A model generated the notes under the pieces. That model saw nothing but the letters and a program-made list of their open reading frames with translations, was not told the DNA's origin and did no database searches. From the NCBI RefSeq assembly GCF_040958095.1, contig NC_091188.1, forward strand, positions 41,751,387 through 41,815,386: a DNA stretch of 64,000 nt. Reading direction: 5' to 3'. This document shows, piece by piece, positions 54,425 through 64,000 of the stretch. How positions within the stretch are numbered: position 1 is the stretch's first letter; each line of letters starts with the position of its first letter. The DNA comes from Procambarus clarkii. Taxonomy: Eukaryota; Arthropoda; Malacostraca; Decapoda; Cambaridae. The position numbers and the translations under genes are program-made.

Positions 54425-55690
54425 TTGTCAAAAAATTTTGAAAAACTAATCTATAAGCAGCTTTACTCATATCTAGCCAAACTCAATATACTTAGCCCTT
54501 GCCAATATGGCTTCAGACCCAAAAAAAGCACTAACGATGCACTTATTAGTATGCTTAACTCGATTCATACAGTTCTTGATAAAAATGAGTTCTCTGTTGG
54601 GTTGTTTGTGGACCTGCGTAAAGCTTTTGACACTGTCAACCACCAAAATCTTCTTCTTAAATTACATCATTATGGAGTCAGAGGACACTCCCTACAATAC
54701 CTCAAATCCTACCTTACTGACAGGCTCCAATATGTTTCTGTGAATAATACAATTTCTCCCACCCTACCCATCAACATTGGTGTTCCCCAGGGCAGCATAC
54801 TTGGCCCTCTCCTCTTTCTCATCTACATTAATGACCTTCCAAATGCCTCCCAACACCTCAAACCAATTCTATTTGCTGACGACACAACCTTCATTTACTC
54901 CAGTCCTGATCCCCTTGCTCTAAATGCCACAGTAAATACTGAGCTAAATAAAGTCCATCTGTGGCTAACTGCCAACAAACTCACCCTTAACATTGACAAA
55001 ACCTTTTATATTCTGTTTGGCAATAAATCCTCTAATCAAATAAATCTCAAAATAAACAATACCCAAATTTGTAACAAATTAGATGGCAAATTCCTTGGCA
55101 TTCTCATTGACCACAAGCTTAATTTCCAGGGACACATTCTAAACATATCAAAAAAAGTTTCAAAAACTGTGGGCATTCTTTCTAAGATCAGATATTATGT
55201 ACCGCGCCCTGCCCTGGTGACTCTCTATTACTCCCTTATCTATCCATATCTCAACTATGGTATTTGTGCTTGGGGCTCTACTACCCAAAATCACTTACGT
55301 CCTCTAATTACTCAACACAAAGCTGCTATTAGGACAATATCCAATTCTGGCCCCAGACATCACTCGGTACCCCTACTTAAATCTCTGAATATGTTAGACA
55401 TTAAGTCACTGCACATTCTCTCATGTGTATTATACATATATAAAACGCTAAACTATAATGCCAATCCTGATCTCAAAAGCTTCATAGAAGGTTGTATCAG
55501 AACCCATGAGCATCACACCAGAAATAAATACAGTTTTGATATTCCTAGAGTACGACTTAATCAAACTAGAAATGCTCTACAAATCAAGGGGCCCAGAATG
55601 TGGAATGACCTTCCCAACCATGTTAAAGACTGTACCTCTCTCAACCAGTTTAAGTTAAAAGCGAAGCTATACCTAATAAATTCCCTGTAA
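54425..55690 (+). CDS. LINE reverse transcriptase (partial ORF2 protein), 421 aa
   Basis: RNA-directed DNA polymerase for target-primed reverse transcription. Visible RT motifs: CQYGFRPKKSTNDALISML; FVDLRKAFDTVNH with the first catalytic Asp; GVPQGSILGPLLFLIYINDL; LFADDTTFIYSS with the catalytic Asp pair; GKFLGILIDHKLNF; thumb and the C-terminal RMWNDLPNHVKDC pattern. It is uninterrupted to TAA at 55688-55690. The protein actually begins further upstream, across the frameshift at ~54342, so ATG 54425 is an internal methionine. Clade assignment (CR1/jockey group) is from motif style only. Confidence 0.9.
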   Translation: MSKNFEKLIYKQLYSYLAKLNILSPCQYGFRPKKSTNDALISMLNSIHTVLDKNEFSVGLFVDLRKAFDTVNHQNLLLKLHHYGVRGHSLQYLKSYLTDRLQYVSVNNTISPTLPINIGVPQGSILGPLLFLIYINDLPNASQHLKPILFADDTTFIYSSPDPLALNATVNTELNKVHLWLTANKLTLNIDKTFYILFGNKSSNQINLKINNTQICNKLDGKFLGILIDHKLNFQGHILNISKKVSKTVGILSKIRYYVPRPALVTLYYSLIYPYLNYGICAWGSTTQNHLRPLITQHKAAIRTISNSGPRHHSVPLLKSLNMLDIKSLHILSCVLYIYKTLNYNANPDLKSFIEGCIRTHEHHTRNKYSFDIPRVRLNQTRNALQIKGPRMWNDLPNHVKDCTSLNQFKLKAKLYLINSL

Positions 55691-56141
55691 CCTACCTTAC
55701 CCTTCTATTGTCAACCAATGTCTGTTTTTTTCTTTAAAGAGCGCTGTTTGTCGACATAATTGTATTTGTGCAGCTTTTTCATCTATGTTTTCATTTCTTG
55801 TTTTCATTCTACTCATTATGCTCAATTAGTATTAAGCTTGTCATTTAAGTTTATCATGCCCGAAACGCTTTGCGTAATAGTGGCTTTAGGCATTGTATGT
55901 ACTAGCTATACCTATAAGTCAAACAATCCTTGTAAATATTTATTGTATGTATGTACCTTACCTAAATAAAATTGTATTGTTGTATTGTATTGTATTGTAT
56001 TGTTGTTGTGTTGATTTAGGGGCGACGACGATCGTGGAATCGGATGCGCCCCGGCTGCCCGATACCGGGAAATAGCGGAAGGATGGAGTCCCTATAGTCT
56101 CTTCAGGCCATAGACCCTACAATCTCCTAAGGCCACAAATT

Positions 56142-57604
56142 TTACAGTCTCTTCAGGCCACGGACATGACGGATGAAGCGGAAGGTATGGCGAAGGATGT
56201 CATGACGGACGTCTTCGTCTCTTGCACCTGCCCCATCAAGGAGAACGGGAACAGTGAGGCGGGGAATATTCAGCCTACGAACGGCACTCTGTAGTCTGAC
56301 ACGAGCGCTATGAAATCGAGGGCCGTGAAGAAGGTGCTCCACTGTATTCTCCTGGGTCGGACACCACTGGCAGTATGGGGAATCTACCAGCCGTAGACGA
56401 AGGAGATGTGCGGCCAGGCAGGTGTGCCCAATCCGGAGACGAGTGATGGCAGTGTCGAGGAGTCGAGAATGATGACGAGTCCATGGACGCTGGGTGAAAT
56501 CCTCCCGGAGACCCGCTAGAGAGGAGGACCTGAGTGCTGGCTCCATCATTGCCTCCCAACTCGCGAGGCAAGCCGCCCGGAGTTGCGAGAGAATTTCAGA
56601 AAGGTCCAGAGGCACATTTGTAGAGTCATGGAGAGCATGCGCCATCCCTGCTGCTGCGTCGGCCACCTCATTGCCTTTAATACCGACATGTGACAGAGCC
56701 CATTGGAGATAGATGGACCAACCTGGAGTACCAGAGTATGACAGCAGTTCTCCACGGATCTGTGACACAGTATGACGATGGACTCGTGGACGCCAAGATG
56801 ATATGAGATGTAGGGCTGTAACTGAGACCACGTAGAAAAGACCACTGCAGAGGGCCCTGAAACTTGTCGAAGGAGTCGTAAGGCTAGTAAGATTACAAAC
56901 AGTTCCCCGGCCAGGCACGAATGAGCAGGGGAGAGTTTCCACGTCTGACAGAAGGAAAAAGGAGCAAAGTATGCTGCCGCAGATGTAGATGGTGGCTGAT
57001 CTTTGCGGGACCCATCCGTGTAAACCTCCAAGTATCCAGAGTATAAGGAGGCTCGTAAGTCTGCAAAAATTAAAGGGGCCAAACCCTCTAAATCTCTCTG
57101 CCGACGATGAGATTTGGAAAAGTCGACAGAAACCCGAATGAGCTCTTCTGCCCACAGAGGCACCGATGAGATGATCGGGCCAGGAGTGAGTACAGGGACG
57201 GGAAGGGAAAACTGTGAATATGCATCCAAGGCCCGGACGACGAAAGGCAACTGACGACGTCGGGAACGTCCAGCCGGCACATTCCACCAGTTAGCATCGA
57301 GCTGGAAGCGAGTAAGTGGATGGGTAGCAGGGAGACGCACTATCTGTTGAAATTGGCGGCAGTGGACGAGAAGACGTTCAAAGCTCAGGGGCCATAGCCC
57401 TGACTCGGCATGGAGAGAAAGAACTGGCGAGGAGGGCATAGCTCCTAGCGCTGAGCGAAGGGCACCATTTTGAATGGGATCCAACCTTGCCAAGACAGAT
57501 GCTGCTGCTGAGCCATAGACTTCACTTGCATACATGATCTTGCTACGAATGAAGGCCTTATAGAGAGCTAGGAGCGACTCCCGTGAAGCCCCCCCATGCC
57601 GCAC
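56142..57604 (-). pseudogene. LINE ORF2 C-terminus with RNase H and zinc finger, frameshifted
   Basis: The first piece encodes LYKAFIRSKIMYASEVYGSA and the RNase H start LEVYTDGSRKD plus the AGELFVILLALRLL helix with the catalytic Glu. After a frame change come QWALSHVGIKGNEVADAAAG (last RNase H box) and a C-x2-C-x8-H-x4-H zinc motif (YCQWCPTQENTVEHLLHG), ending at a stop near 56142. RNase H places this in the I/R1/LOA group of LINEs. Confidence 0.88.
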
Positions 57605-58843
57605 CAGAGAGCCGTTTCATGATGTTCACGCGACGAAGGCATGAGGCCCGAAGGTAGTCCACATGATGCCTCCACGTCAGCCGAGGGCCATCTAGAACAA
57701 CCCCCAGCCACCTGTTTTCCGTAGCAATCGGGAGACGACAGCCCCCGACGGTCACCACTGGCTGGTCTGGTAAGCGGGTCCAGGTGAAACTCATGACGCA
57801 ACTTTTCACGGGGTTAATGGAGAGCCCCTTCCCCAGCACAGTTGCTGAGAACACAGTTACGGCATTTTGCAGGAAGCCTTGTGCCTCTAGGAGAGTGGCA
57901 CCATCCGCCACGAGGGTTACATCGTCGGCATAGGCTAAAACCTGGACCCCCGGAATACAGGGAGATGAGACAGAAGAATAGAGAATAATAGTGGGCTCAG
58001 AATCGCTCCCTGGGGAACACCACACAAGACAGGGCGGGACGCAGAGACAACTCCACCAACCGCCACTTTGAATGTAGATAGTTTTGGAACCACCTCAACG
58101 CCGGACCCGAGAGTCCTAGTCGAGCCAGACTCTGAAGGACAGCAGAATGAGACGCAGTCAAATGCACTCTTAATGTCGAAGAATGCTGTAAGGAGCACTC
58201 TTCTCCGGCGATAAGTGTCCATTATTCGATGTTCCTAGGAGAGGAGGCAGTCCATTGTGCTTCTTCCCGGCCGAAATCCACTGATTCCCTCTGGTAGAAG
58301 ACCTGAGGTTTCCACCACCCATTGTAGCCGGGTGTGGACAAGACGTTCCAACAGTTTCCCGAGACATGGAAGCAGACTTATGGGCCGATATGAACTCGGG
58401 ACAGACGGATCCTTCCCTGACTTGGCCAATGGTAGAAGAATGGCGTGTTTCCACGGGTCAGGGAAGACACCAGAGGACCAGCAGGCGTTGTAGAAGTGAA
58501 GGAGGTGGGACTGAAGGATCTTGGGTGCCCTCCGAACAAATTCATATGGGACGTTGTCTATCCCTTGCATAGTGCCCAACCTAGAGAGTGACAGCACGTC
58601 TTTCAGCTCAACAGATGTAAATGGACGATCCAGGTCCTGAGCTAGTCCTATACCCTGTCGGGAGTCCCATCCTATAGAAGTCACAGAAAGAAGCTGGGAA
58701 CGGTAAACATCTTCAAAGTGGTCAGCCAAGAGTTCGGCTATTTGTACTTTCCCTAGGCCCCCATTACCACTGGGGTCTCTGAGTGGGATGGAAGGCTGGG
58801 AGTACCTACCTGTCATCTTGCGAACAAAGGCCCAGGCTCCCAC
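57558..58843 (-). pseudogene. LINE ORF2 reverse transcriptase, frameshifted
   Basis: Pieces in order: SSYRPISLLPCLGKLLERLV and GISGFRPGRSTMDCLLS (58843-58235); LLTAFFDIKSAFDCVSF with the first Asp and GVPQGAILSPLLFSILLSHL (58222-57935); LAYADDVTLVADGATLLEAQ with the catalytic Asp pair, then ENRWLGVVLDGPRLTWRHHV (58025-57558). All RT boxes are present but spread over three frames. Confidence 0.9.
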
Positions 58844-59029
58844 AGAGGAGGAGTCGAATCGGAGTGAGGCACAGTAATCAGCCCAGGCCTTGCGTTTGGC
58901 AAGGAGGACTGTTCGTCTACACCTGGCGTCCGCCCTGCAGAAGGTCTGCCACTGCAGTGGAGTAGGGTGGCGCCGCCACGAATTAAACGCACGTCGCCAG
59001 TCCAGTACTGCCTGCCGACATTCAGGGGT

Positions 59030-59933
59030 CTACCACGGTGCCCCACGGCGGGAAGGATTGGTTGTCTGGCCACTAGTCCTCCTGAAATGCCGAGATCCTA
59101 CACTGAAGGAGGACTCGGAGAGAGCATCCGCTGACCCATGCAGCTCTGCAGTAATTGCGGGAAGGGTCGACCAGTCATCCGCCTCATAGCCATGCCACCC
59201 CTCTTCCGAGAAGATCCATTTGGTTCTTCGGGAGGTCAGAGCAGGACGAACAGTACCCTCGAAGGAGATGACGATGGGCAAGTGATCACTACCCAGGTAC
59301 GGCCCGGTCCATATCGGGCCATTGTGAAGGGGCCTCTTCCAATGCAAAGATCGAGCATTGAAGTATGTCCATTTAGCGGGTCTATCCGAGTTCCCAAACC
59401 TGGCGGCGTCAATAAGGAGAGGTCTGGGGAGTCAAGGAGAAACGAAATAGGGCTCGGCCAGCCATATTGTGGTGGCGACCCGATAGCATAGGTTGCCATG
59501 ATGAGTGCCGAGCGTTAAAGTCTCCTATGACGAGGCAGGTGTCTGTGATCTGACCAAAATAGTGTTCTAGTTCCTTCTTCGTTACCGGTAGACGGGTTAT
59601 ACAGAGCTCCAAAGGTGCCCCACCCATGGGAGAGGGCCACCTCCACTGCCATGAATTCTAAATGTCCACCCGGGAAGGAGCGAATCCGGAGCAAGGAGCT
59701 GAGAACTGAGTCCCTGACCAAGAGGGAAGTCCCCCTCCACCTCGTACTGGCCGATCTTGTCTATAGACCGAATACCCCGGCACCGTGAAGGAAAGCTCGT
59801 CTGTAAGCCAAGTCTCACAGAGTCCCACGATCAACGGTGGTGCGCTGGCGATAAAATTGCGTAGAAATTGCGTCTTCTTAAAAAGGGAGCGGGCATTCCA
59901 AAACACCACAGTATTCTCAGGATGGGGCGCCAT
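59030..59933 (-). pseudogene. LINE ORF2 endonuclease (APE-type), frameshifted
   Basis: Minus frames in order give VVFWNARSLFKKTQFLRNFI, GLCETWLTDELSFTVPGYSV (catalytic Glu in C-E-T-W), LVIGDFNARHSSWQP (the G-D-F-N-A motif) and PYLGSDHLPIVISFEG (the S-D-H motif). These are the signature boxes of apurinic-type endonucleases in LINEs. They lie in different frames separated by small indels, so the domain is broken. Confidence 0.88.
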
Positions 59934-60532
59934 TATCCCTGAAATACAACAGCTAACTTTTTGACCACCTGTGCACAGACGTCTCCAAAGGGGGAACCAC
60001 TAGAAAAAGCCATAAAATCCTCATATAAAGTAAAATGTGTGGTATCAATGACAGCCAGTCCAGAGGATGTTGATCAATGCTTCTCTCTGCCTGACGGAAG
60101 CGGTGATCGGCTCGCGAACTCTCTTGACGGCGCCTGCGATTGGTGGGTGCTTCACTCTGGGCCTCATGTTCCACCGGTGTCACAATCCCTTGGGAAAGTG
60201 CCTGGGGGACCAGAGGATCACCAGGACTGTCTGTTGGAGCAGTACCTCCTGATCGATGGGTGTGTCGACGACGCCGGTGTTGACTTTTTTGGGGAAAGGC
60301 AGGAGGGTGACGAGTGCCAGGCTCCGGCTGAGACTGAGCGTCCATGTCTGTATCCGTGGATGGGTTTCCGTCCGTGTCAAGGCTACCCAGGAGGGAAAAT
60401 CGATTAGCAACCTGGGCGTATGAGGCATGTGACTGGGACAGGCAAGAGCGTCTGCTAGTTCCTGCTTGTGAAGAGGCCCGACCAGGGGGAACCTGGAGGC
60501 GAGAAGAAGAGATAGGCTGATTGAGGGCGCAA

Positions 60533-61234
60533 CTACTTCTGGAACAGCTCATGTCGAGGTGTCCCCGCTGTTTTATGATCGATGTCCAATTGGAGGGCCT
60601 CAAGATATACAGAGCAACTCTTTGACGTAACCTTATGATAGCCATGGCATAAAAAGCAGCGAGGTGCAGCAGAGCACCCACCGTTATTTCTGAATGAATG
60701 GCCTGTTTTGCCGCAGTTTGCACAACGTGCTGCATTACGGCAGGTCAGGCGACTGTGGCCCAATATATGACAAGCGTAACATTGTAACACAGGGAAATTG
60801 TAGGGCTGAACCTGATACGAGGTCCTGTGTAGTGCCACTCGGTCAGGGAGGGGCCCATCGAACTTTACACGGACCATGGATGTCGGCCCTGCTGCTCCGC
60901 GAATCCTGGTAACTTCCAATAATCTCGCTGATGCACCCCCTAATACCTGCAGAGCGGCCTGGATGTCATCCACATCTACACTCTGGTCAATTGGGCCAAT
61001 CTTCCCATACCGGGCCCGAGACTCCTCCTCCTGCGACAATACCTGTCGGCACCTGACAGGCCAGTCCCCCAACTTAATAATGTCGGATACACGGATGTGT
61101 GATAGAGCCTCCTTTCTGATATGTAGCTTCAGTGCTGCACCCCTACCCAGGGTACGTATGGTCTCAGGCAGGCAATGTGGCCACAATACCGAAGCCTCAA
61201 TTGCTGCACCTAAGGTACGAGGATTTGCAAACAC
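60533..61234 (-). pseudogene. LINE ORF1 (gag-like) with CCHC zinc knuckles
   Basis: Nucleic-acid-binding ORF1 protein. Residues ~150-215 hold successive knuckles: CYACHILGHSRLTC, CANCGKTGHSFRNNGGC and CFLCHGYHKVTSKSC. Upstream, residues ~90-150 include VDVDDIQAALQVLG and VRVKFDGPLPDRVAL, an RRM-like region common in gag-like ORF1. The first part of ORF1 (GGAVDVDSKSQRGKRLLENE) lies in another frame at 61493-61270, and the C-terminal part in another frame at ~60560-59953, so the gene is frameshifted. Confidence 0.85.
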
Positions 61235-61510
61235 GCACTGACCTGATTAGGACTACCACAAACAAGGAACGGGGTACCACAAGACTAAGGTCTTCTGAAG
61301 GGGAAGACATCCTCTTAGCATCTCGCTCTGGGGCAGCATCAGCCGACTCATTTTCAAGTAGACGTTTCCCTCTCTGGGACTTGCTGTCAACATCCACGGC
61401 GCCCCCGCTCGGGAAGGCGTCCATTAGGGAGGCTCCGGCCTCCCCCGGTGCTGTGAGCCCCTGGGTAGCTGCAGTGAGCACACACTGGCCCAAAGAAGCC
61501 AGCCAGTGTT

Positions 61511-61676
61511 TTTCCCCACCTCGTCTTGCCCGAAACGCTATGCGTACTAGTGGCTTTAGGAATTGTACGTACTAGTTCTATCTATAAATCCTACATTATG
61601 TTTGTAACTAATCCTCTATGTATGTATTTTTACCTGAATAAACGTTTGATTTGATTTGATTTGATTTGATAAAATT
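61511..61676 (+). mobile_element. LINE-type 3' tail with (TTTGA)n end
   Basis: It contains cccgaaacgctatgcgtact, agtggctttaggaattgtac and tacctgaataaacg, followed by about five TTTGA repeats. It is homologous to the LINE end at 55855-56005 but with a different terminal microsatellite, so it is a separate, 5'-truncated insertion. Confidence 0.8.
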
Positions 61677-62091
61677 AGTAAATGTATCAGTACTATAACC
61701 GCTCAACAATCTTTCTCTCAGGATGAACAAACCTAGCAAAAAGTTGCTGAATTTGTCTCCTAGGATGAACAAGACCAGCAACAGCTGTTGGCTTTTGTTA
61801 TTGTTCTATCTTCAGCTATCCCGGTGGGACGTGGAGGTGAGAAGTGTAGGGTCAGTGTACAATACTTTCATACAAGTCCAACGGCTTTGTAAGGCCAACA
61901 AAACAAACAACTGCTGCCTACAGAGTAGACAAAAAGAATCTAGCTAGGACTAAACCAAAGAAAACTCGACCAAAACTAGCTAGTTAGTCCCTAAAACCTT
62001 ATCTTGTCCAGGCAGCAGTATCCTCTTGGGGGTTTATATCAACGAGTGCTTGACCAGGAACAGGCAGCAACTCCTCTGCCGTCTGCCCAAC

Positions 62092-62298
62092 CACTTGGGC
62101 TGGACGGTAGAGCGACGGTCTCGCTTCATGCAGGTCAGCGTTCAATCCCCAACCGTCCAAGTGGTTGGGCACCATTCCTTCCCCCCGTCCCATCCCAGAT
62201 CCTTATCCTGACCCCTTCCCAGTGCTATATAGTCGCAATGGCTTGGTGCTTTCTCCCTGATAGTTCCCTTCCCTTCCTCTGCCGTCTTCAAAGGTAGA
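62092..62298 (+). mobile_element. tRNA-derived SINE, family 4
   Basis: The head ggctggacggtagagcgacg, with B-box-like gcgttcaatcc and accgtcc closing the acceptor-like stem, is followed by a body with cattccttccccccgtccca and gcaatggcttggtgctttct. This family appears only once in the window. Confidence 0.75.
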
Positions 62299-62515
62299 GA
62301 AAACCTAAGGTGGGATCCATTAGTACTTTGTTAAAGACGGCATGATAGAAGTGAGGAAAACCCTTATAGGCCAAATTTTTATAATTTCATAATTTCAAAT
62401 GAGGATAACCTCAATAAATTCCTCACCCAATGTGGTTTATCTGACTTGACTAAGCCTATCAGTTAGGCCGGTCAGACTGACCTAACATAACCCTATCGTT
62501 TGTGCTGCATCTTAA

Positions 62516-62776
62516 TTTTTTTGAGATATATATACAAGAGTTGTTACATTCTTGTACAGCCAGTAATACATGTAGCGTTTCGGGCAGGTCCCTGGAATAC
62601 AATCCCCGCCGCGAAGAATCGTTGTTACAACCAAGTACTCATTTTACTGTTGCGTTAAACAGAGGCTACAGTTAAGGATTTGTGCCCAGTAACTCCTCCC
62701 CGGCCAGGATACGAACCCATGACAAAGCGCTCGCGGAACGCCAGGCAAGTGTCTTACCACTACACCTCGGAGACTG
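62516..62776 (-). mobile_element. tRNA-derived SINE, family 1
   Basis: T-rich start, tail complement tacatgtagcgtttcgggca and head complement ending ctcggagactg. A full-length minus copy with moderate divergence. Confidence 0.9.
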
Positions 62777-63239
62777 GTTAATTAACCCCATTGTCATCAC
62801 GTGCAGGCTAGGTAACCTAGGTTTCATTGTTACCTAGGTTGCCTAGCCACCCCATACTCCCTTGCTCCATTGTGCCCTGGCTTTACCTGTGATCTCTAGT
62901 GTAAACTATTATTTTCAGTGTACCTGAGTGTAACTCAGGTAATATACCTCATTTTTTCTAATTTAACTTCAGTAATTTTACTAAGTTTTATGTTCCAAAC
63001 ATAGTCATTCTTTATTGAATCCTTTTTTTACTTGCCATCTATTTTCTTACTTGTCCAATCAGTGTTTTTTTTTCTCATTTTCACTTGTTCCTATTTTTTT
63101 GCATTTCATGCTATGGTTATTTTTTATATCTAGAACATTTTTTGTAATTGCTCCAAATTTTTATTATTGTAAAGAACTTAGTTTTATTTGTTTACTCTTT
63201 ACATTGCATCATAAATTGTACCTTTAACTTTTTTACCAT

Positions 63240-63552
63240 CAACGAGCCCTCTTTTGCAACCTAGTATAGACCCAGAACTAAACCTCTTATCAAGTATCTA
63301 TGACAATCATCACTTTAATGATCAGAATTGCAGGTATTATACTGTACATGATGTAAACAATGTATTAACACATAATCACAATGTTTCTTTAATTAATTTC
63401 AATGTAAGATCTCTAAGCAAACACTTTGATGATGTTAGTGCCCTAATTCAAACAGTTGACAACAAATTCTCCTTTATTATACTTACTGAAACATGGTTAA
63501 AAGAGGATACAACACAACTCTTTATACCAAACTACTTAGCAATTCACAACTA
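63240..63552 (+). mobile_element. LINE ORF2 endonuclease start, cut by a Tigger element
   Basis: An open stretch encodes INFNVRSLSKHFDDVSALIQ and FSFIILTETWLKED, the first boxes of an APE-type LINE endonuclease (N-x-R-S-L, T-E-T-W). The frame is interrupted at 63551 by a transposon with a TA target. The T-rich 62940-63240 region before it is probably the 5' part of this LINE. Confidence 0.85.
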
Positions 63553-64000
63553 CAGTGGGGCCTCGACTTACAATTATAATCCATTCCCAGAGCGTAAGTC
63601 AAAACATTTTCCCATAAGAAATAATGGGAATTTAAATTATCCATTCCATACTCCAAAAAATATTAACTTAAAATTTTTTGTTATACCTCATAACACTACA
63701 ATTCAGTATGTATATCTTACCTTGAATGACGACTCTTGTTGGCATATGGAAGACTGTGAGGAGGAGGGGGAGGAGGAGAGGTGTTAGTCTTTGGAAGGGG
63801 AGTCCCCTTCCATTATAACATCAGGCAGTGATGACTTTTTTGGGGTACTCTCACTTACATTTTGCCTGCATACCACTAGGTCCTGCTTGTGGCTCACTGC
63901 ATGTTTTTCCTCACTAAAAATCTGTCTAGTGACACTTGTTTTTCCCTACATTGTAACACTTGTCTGAAGTGAGACATCACATTGTCATTAAAAAGGTTAA
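63553..64000 (-). mobile_element. Tigger/pogo transposon, partial (runs off window)
   Basis: It begins cagtggggcctcgacttaca after TA (63551-63552). From ~63740 it is clearly homologous to 9895-10165 of the complete element (ggaaggggagtccccttcca, ccactaggtcctg, cacattgtcatt). It covers the C-terminal end of a transposase on the minus strand, with indels that break the frame. The rest lies beyond 64000. Confidence 0.85.

Larger units (their letters stand above)
53880..56005 (+). mobile_element. LINE (CR1/jockey-like), 5'-truncated, RT nearly intact
   Basis: It contains the ORF2 connection region, a complete reverse transcriptase and a C-terminal domain, then a 3' UTR and a (TGTAT)n-type tail at ~55973-56003. 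The conserved tail before that is cgaaacgctttgcgtaatag, tggctttaggcattgtatgt, ttacctaaataaaattg. The endonuclease domain is absent. One frameshift in an A6 run near 54342 separates the two open frames. Confidence 0.93.
56010..61510 (-). mobile_element. LINE of the I/R1 type with RNase H, near full length but decayed
   Basis: On the minus strand the order is: ORF1 N-terminus (~61493-61270), ORF1 with zinc knuckles (61234-60533), ORF1/spacer (60735-59953), ORF2 endonuclease (59933-59030), RT (58843-57558), RNase H and C-terminal zinc finger (57604-56142). GC content and domain order differ from the AT-rich LINE next to it. ORF2 has several frameshifts, so the copy is inactive. The 3' limit is uncertain to ~100 bp. 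Confidence 0.9.

Overview
This is eukaryotic, metazoan nuclear DNA. The only host gene I can support is an orthologue of GBA2, the non-lysosomal glucosylceramidase (glycoside hydrolase family 116). It lies on the + strand as 15 short exons, with GT..AG introns, between positions 58 and 42336. The first ~115 codons lie upstream of the window. Introns of up to ~8 kb, the density of tRNA-derived SINEs, many non-LTR retrotransposon pieces, foldback elements and long minisatellites suggest a large arthropod genome. A decapod crustacean is my best guess from repeat style, but I could not run a search to confirm it.

Layout. 0-42.3 kb: GBA2 exons embedded in repeats. Intron 1 has LINE debris and a pogo-type MITE. 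Intron 3 has a 2.2 kb array of ~110 copies of a 20-bp unit. Intron 4 has two copies of one LINE family and, lying next to the second, a Tigger/pogo DNA transposon with an uninterrupted transposase. Intron 7 has a TTAA-flanked piggyBac-like element and a 51-bp minisatellite of ~23 copies. Intron 8 holds a 4.3 kb block with inverted ~430-bp arms and a strikingly A-poor interior. Introns 12-14 carry LINE 3' ends and tRNA-derived SINEs.

42.3-48.6 kb is the 3' flank of GBA2, mostly without recognisable features apart from foldback elements. 48.6-64 kb is a retrotransposon cluster. It contains a minus-strand LINE hit by two SINEs, a SINE split by a ~0.9 kb solo LTR, a plus-strand LINE with a nearly complete reverse transcriptase ORF, a decayed minus-strand I/R1-like LINE with RNase H, and a LINE endonuclease ORF cut by a second Tigger element that runs off the window.

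How the parts relate. The non-GBA2 content is mobile and can be layered in time from nested insertions (SINE in SINE, SINE in LINE, LTR in SINE, Tigger in LINE). The most informative pattern is that one SINE family ends in the same ~50-bp tail as at least two LINE 3' ends here, the expected signature of SINEs borrowing LINE machinery. A second recurrent pattern is tRNA-like SINE heads arranged as inverted pairs that form long hairpins. No bacterial-type system, CRISPR array, rRNA or convincing functional tRNA gene was found.
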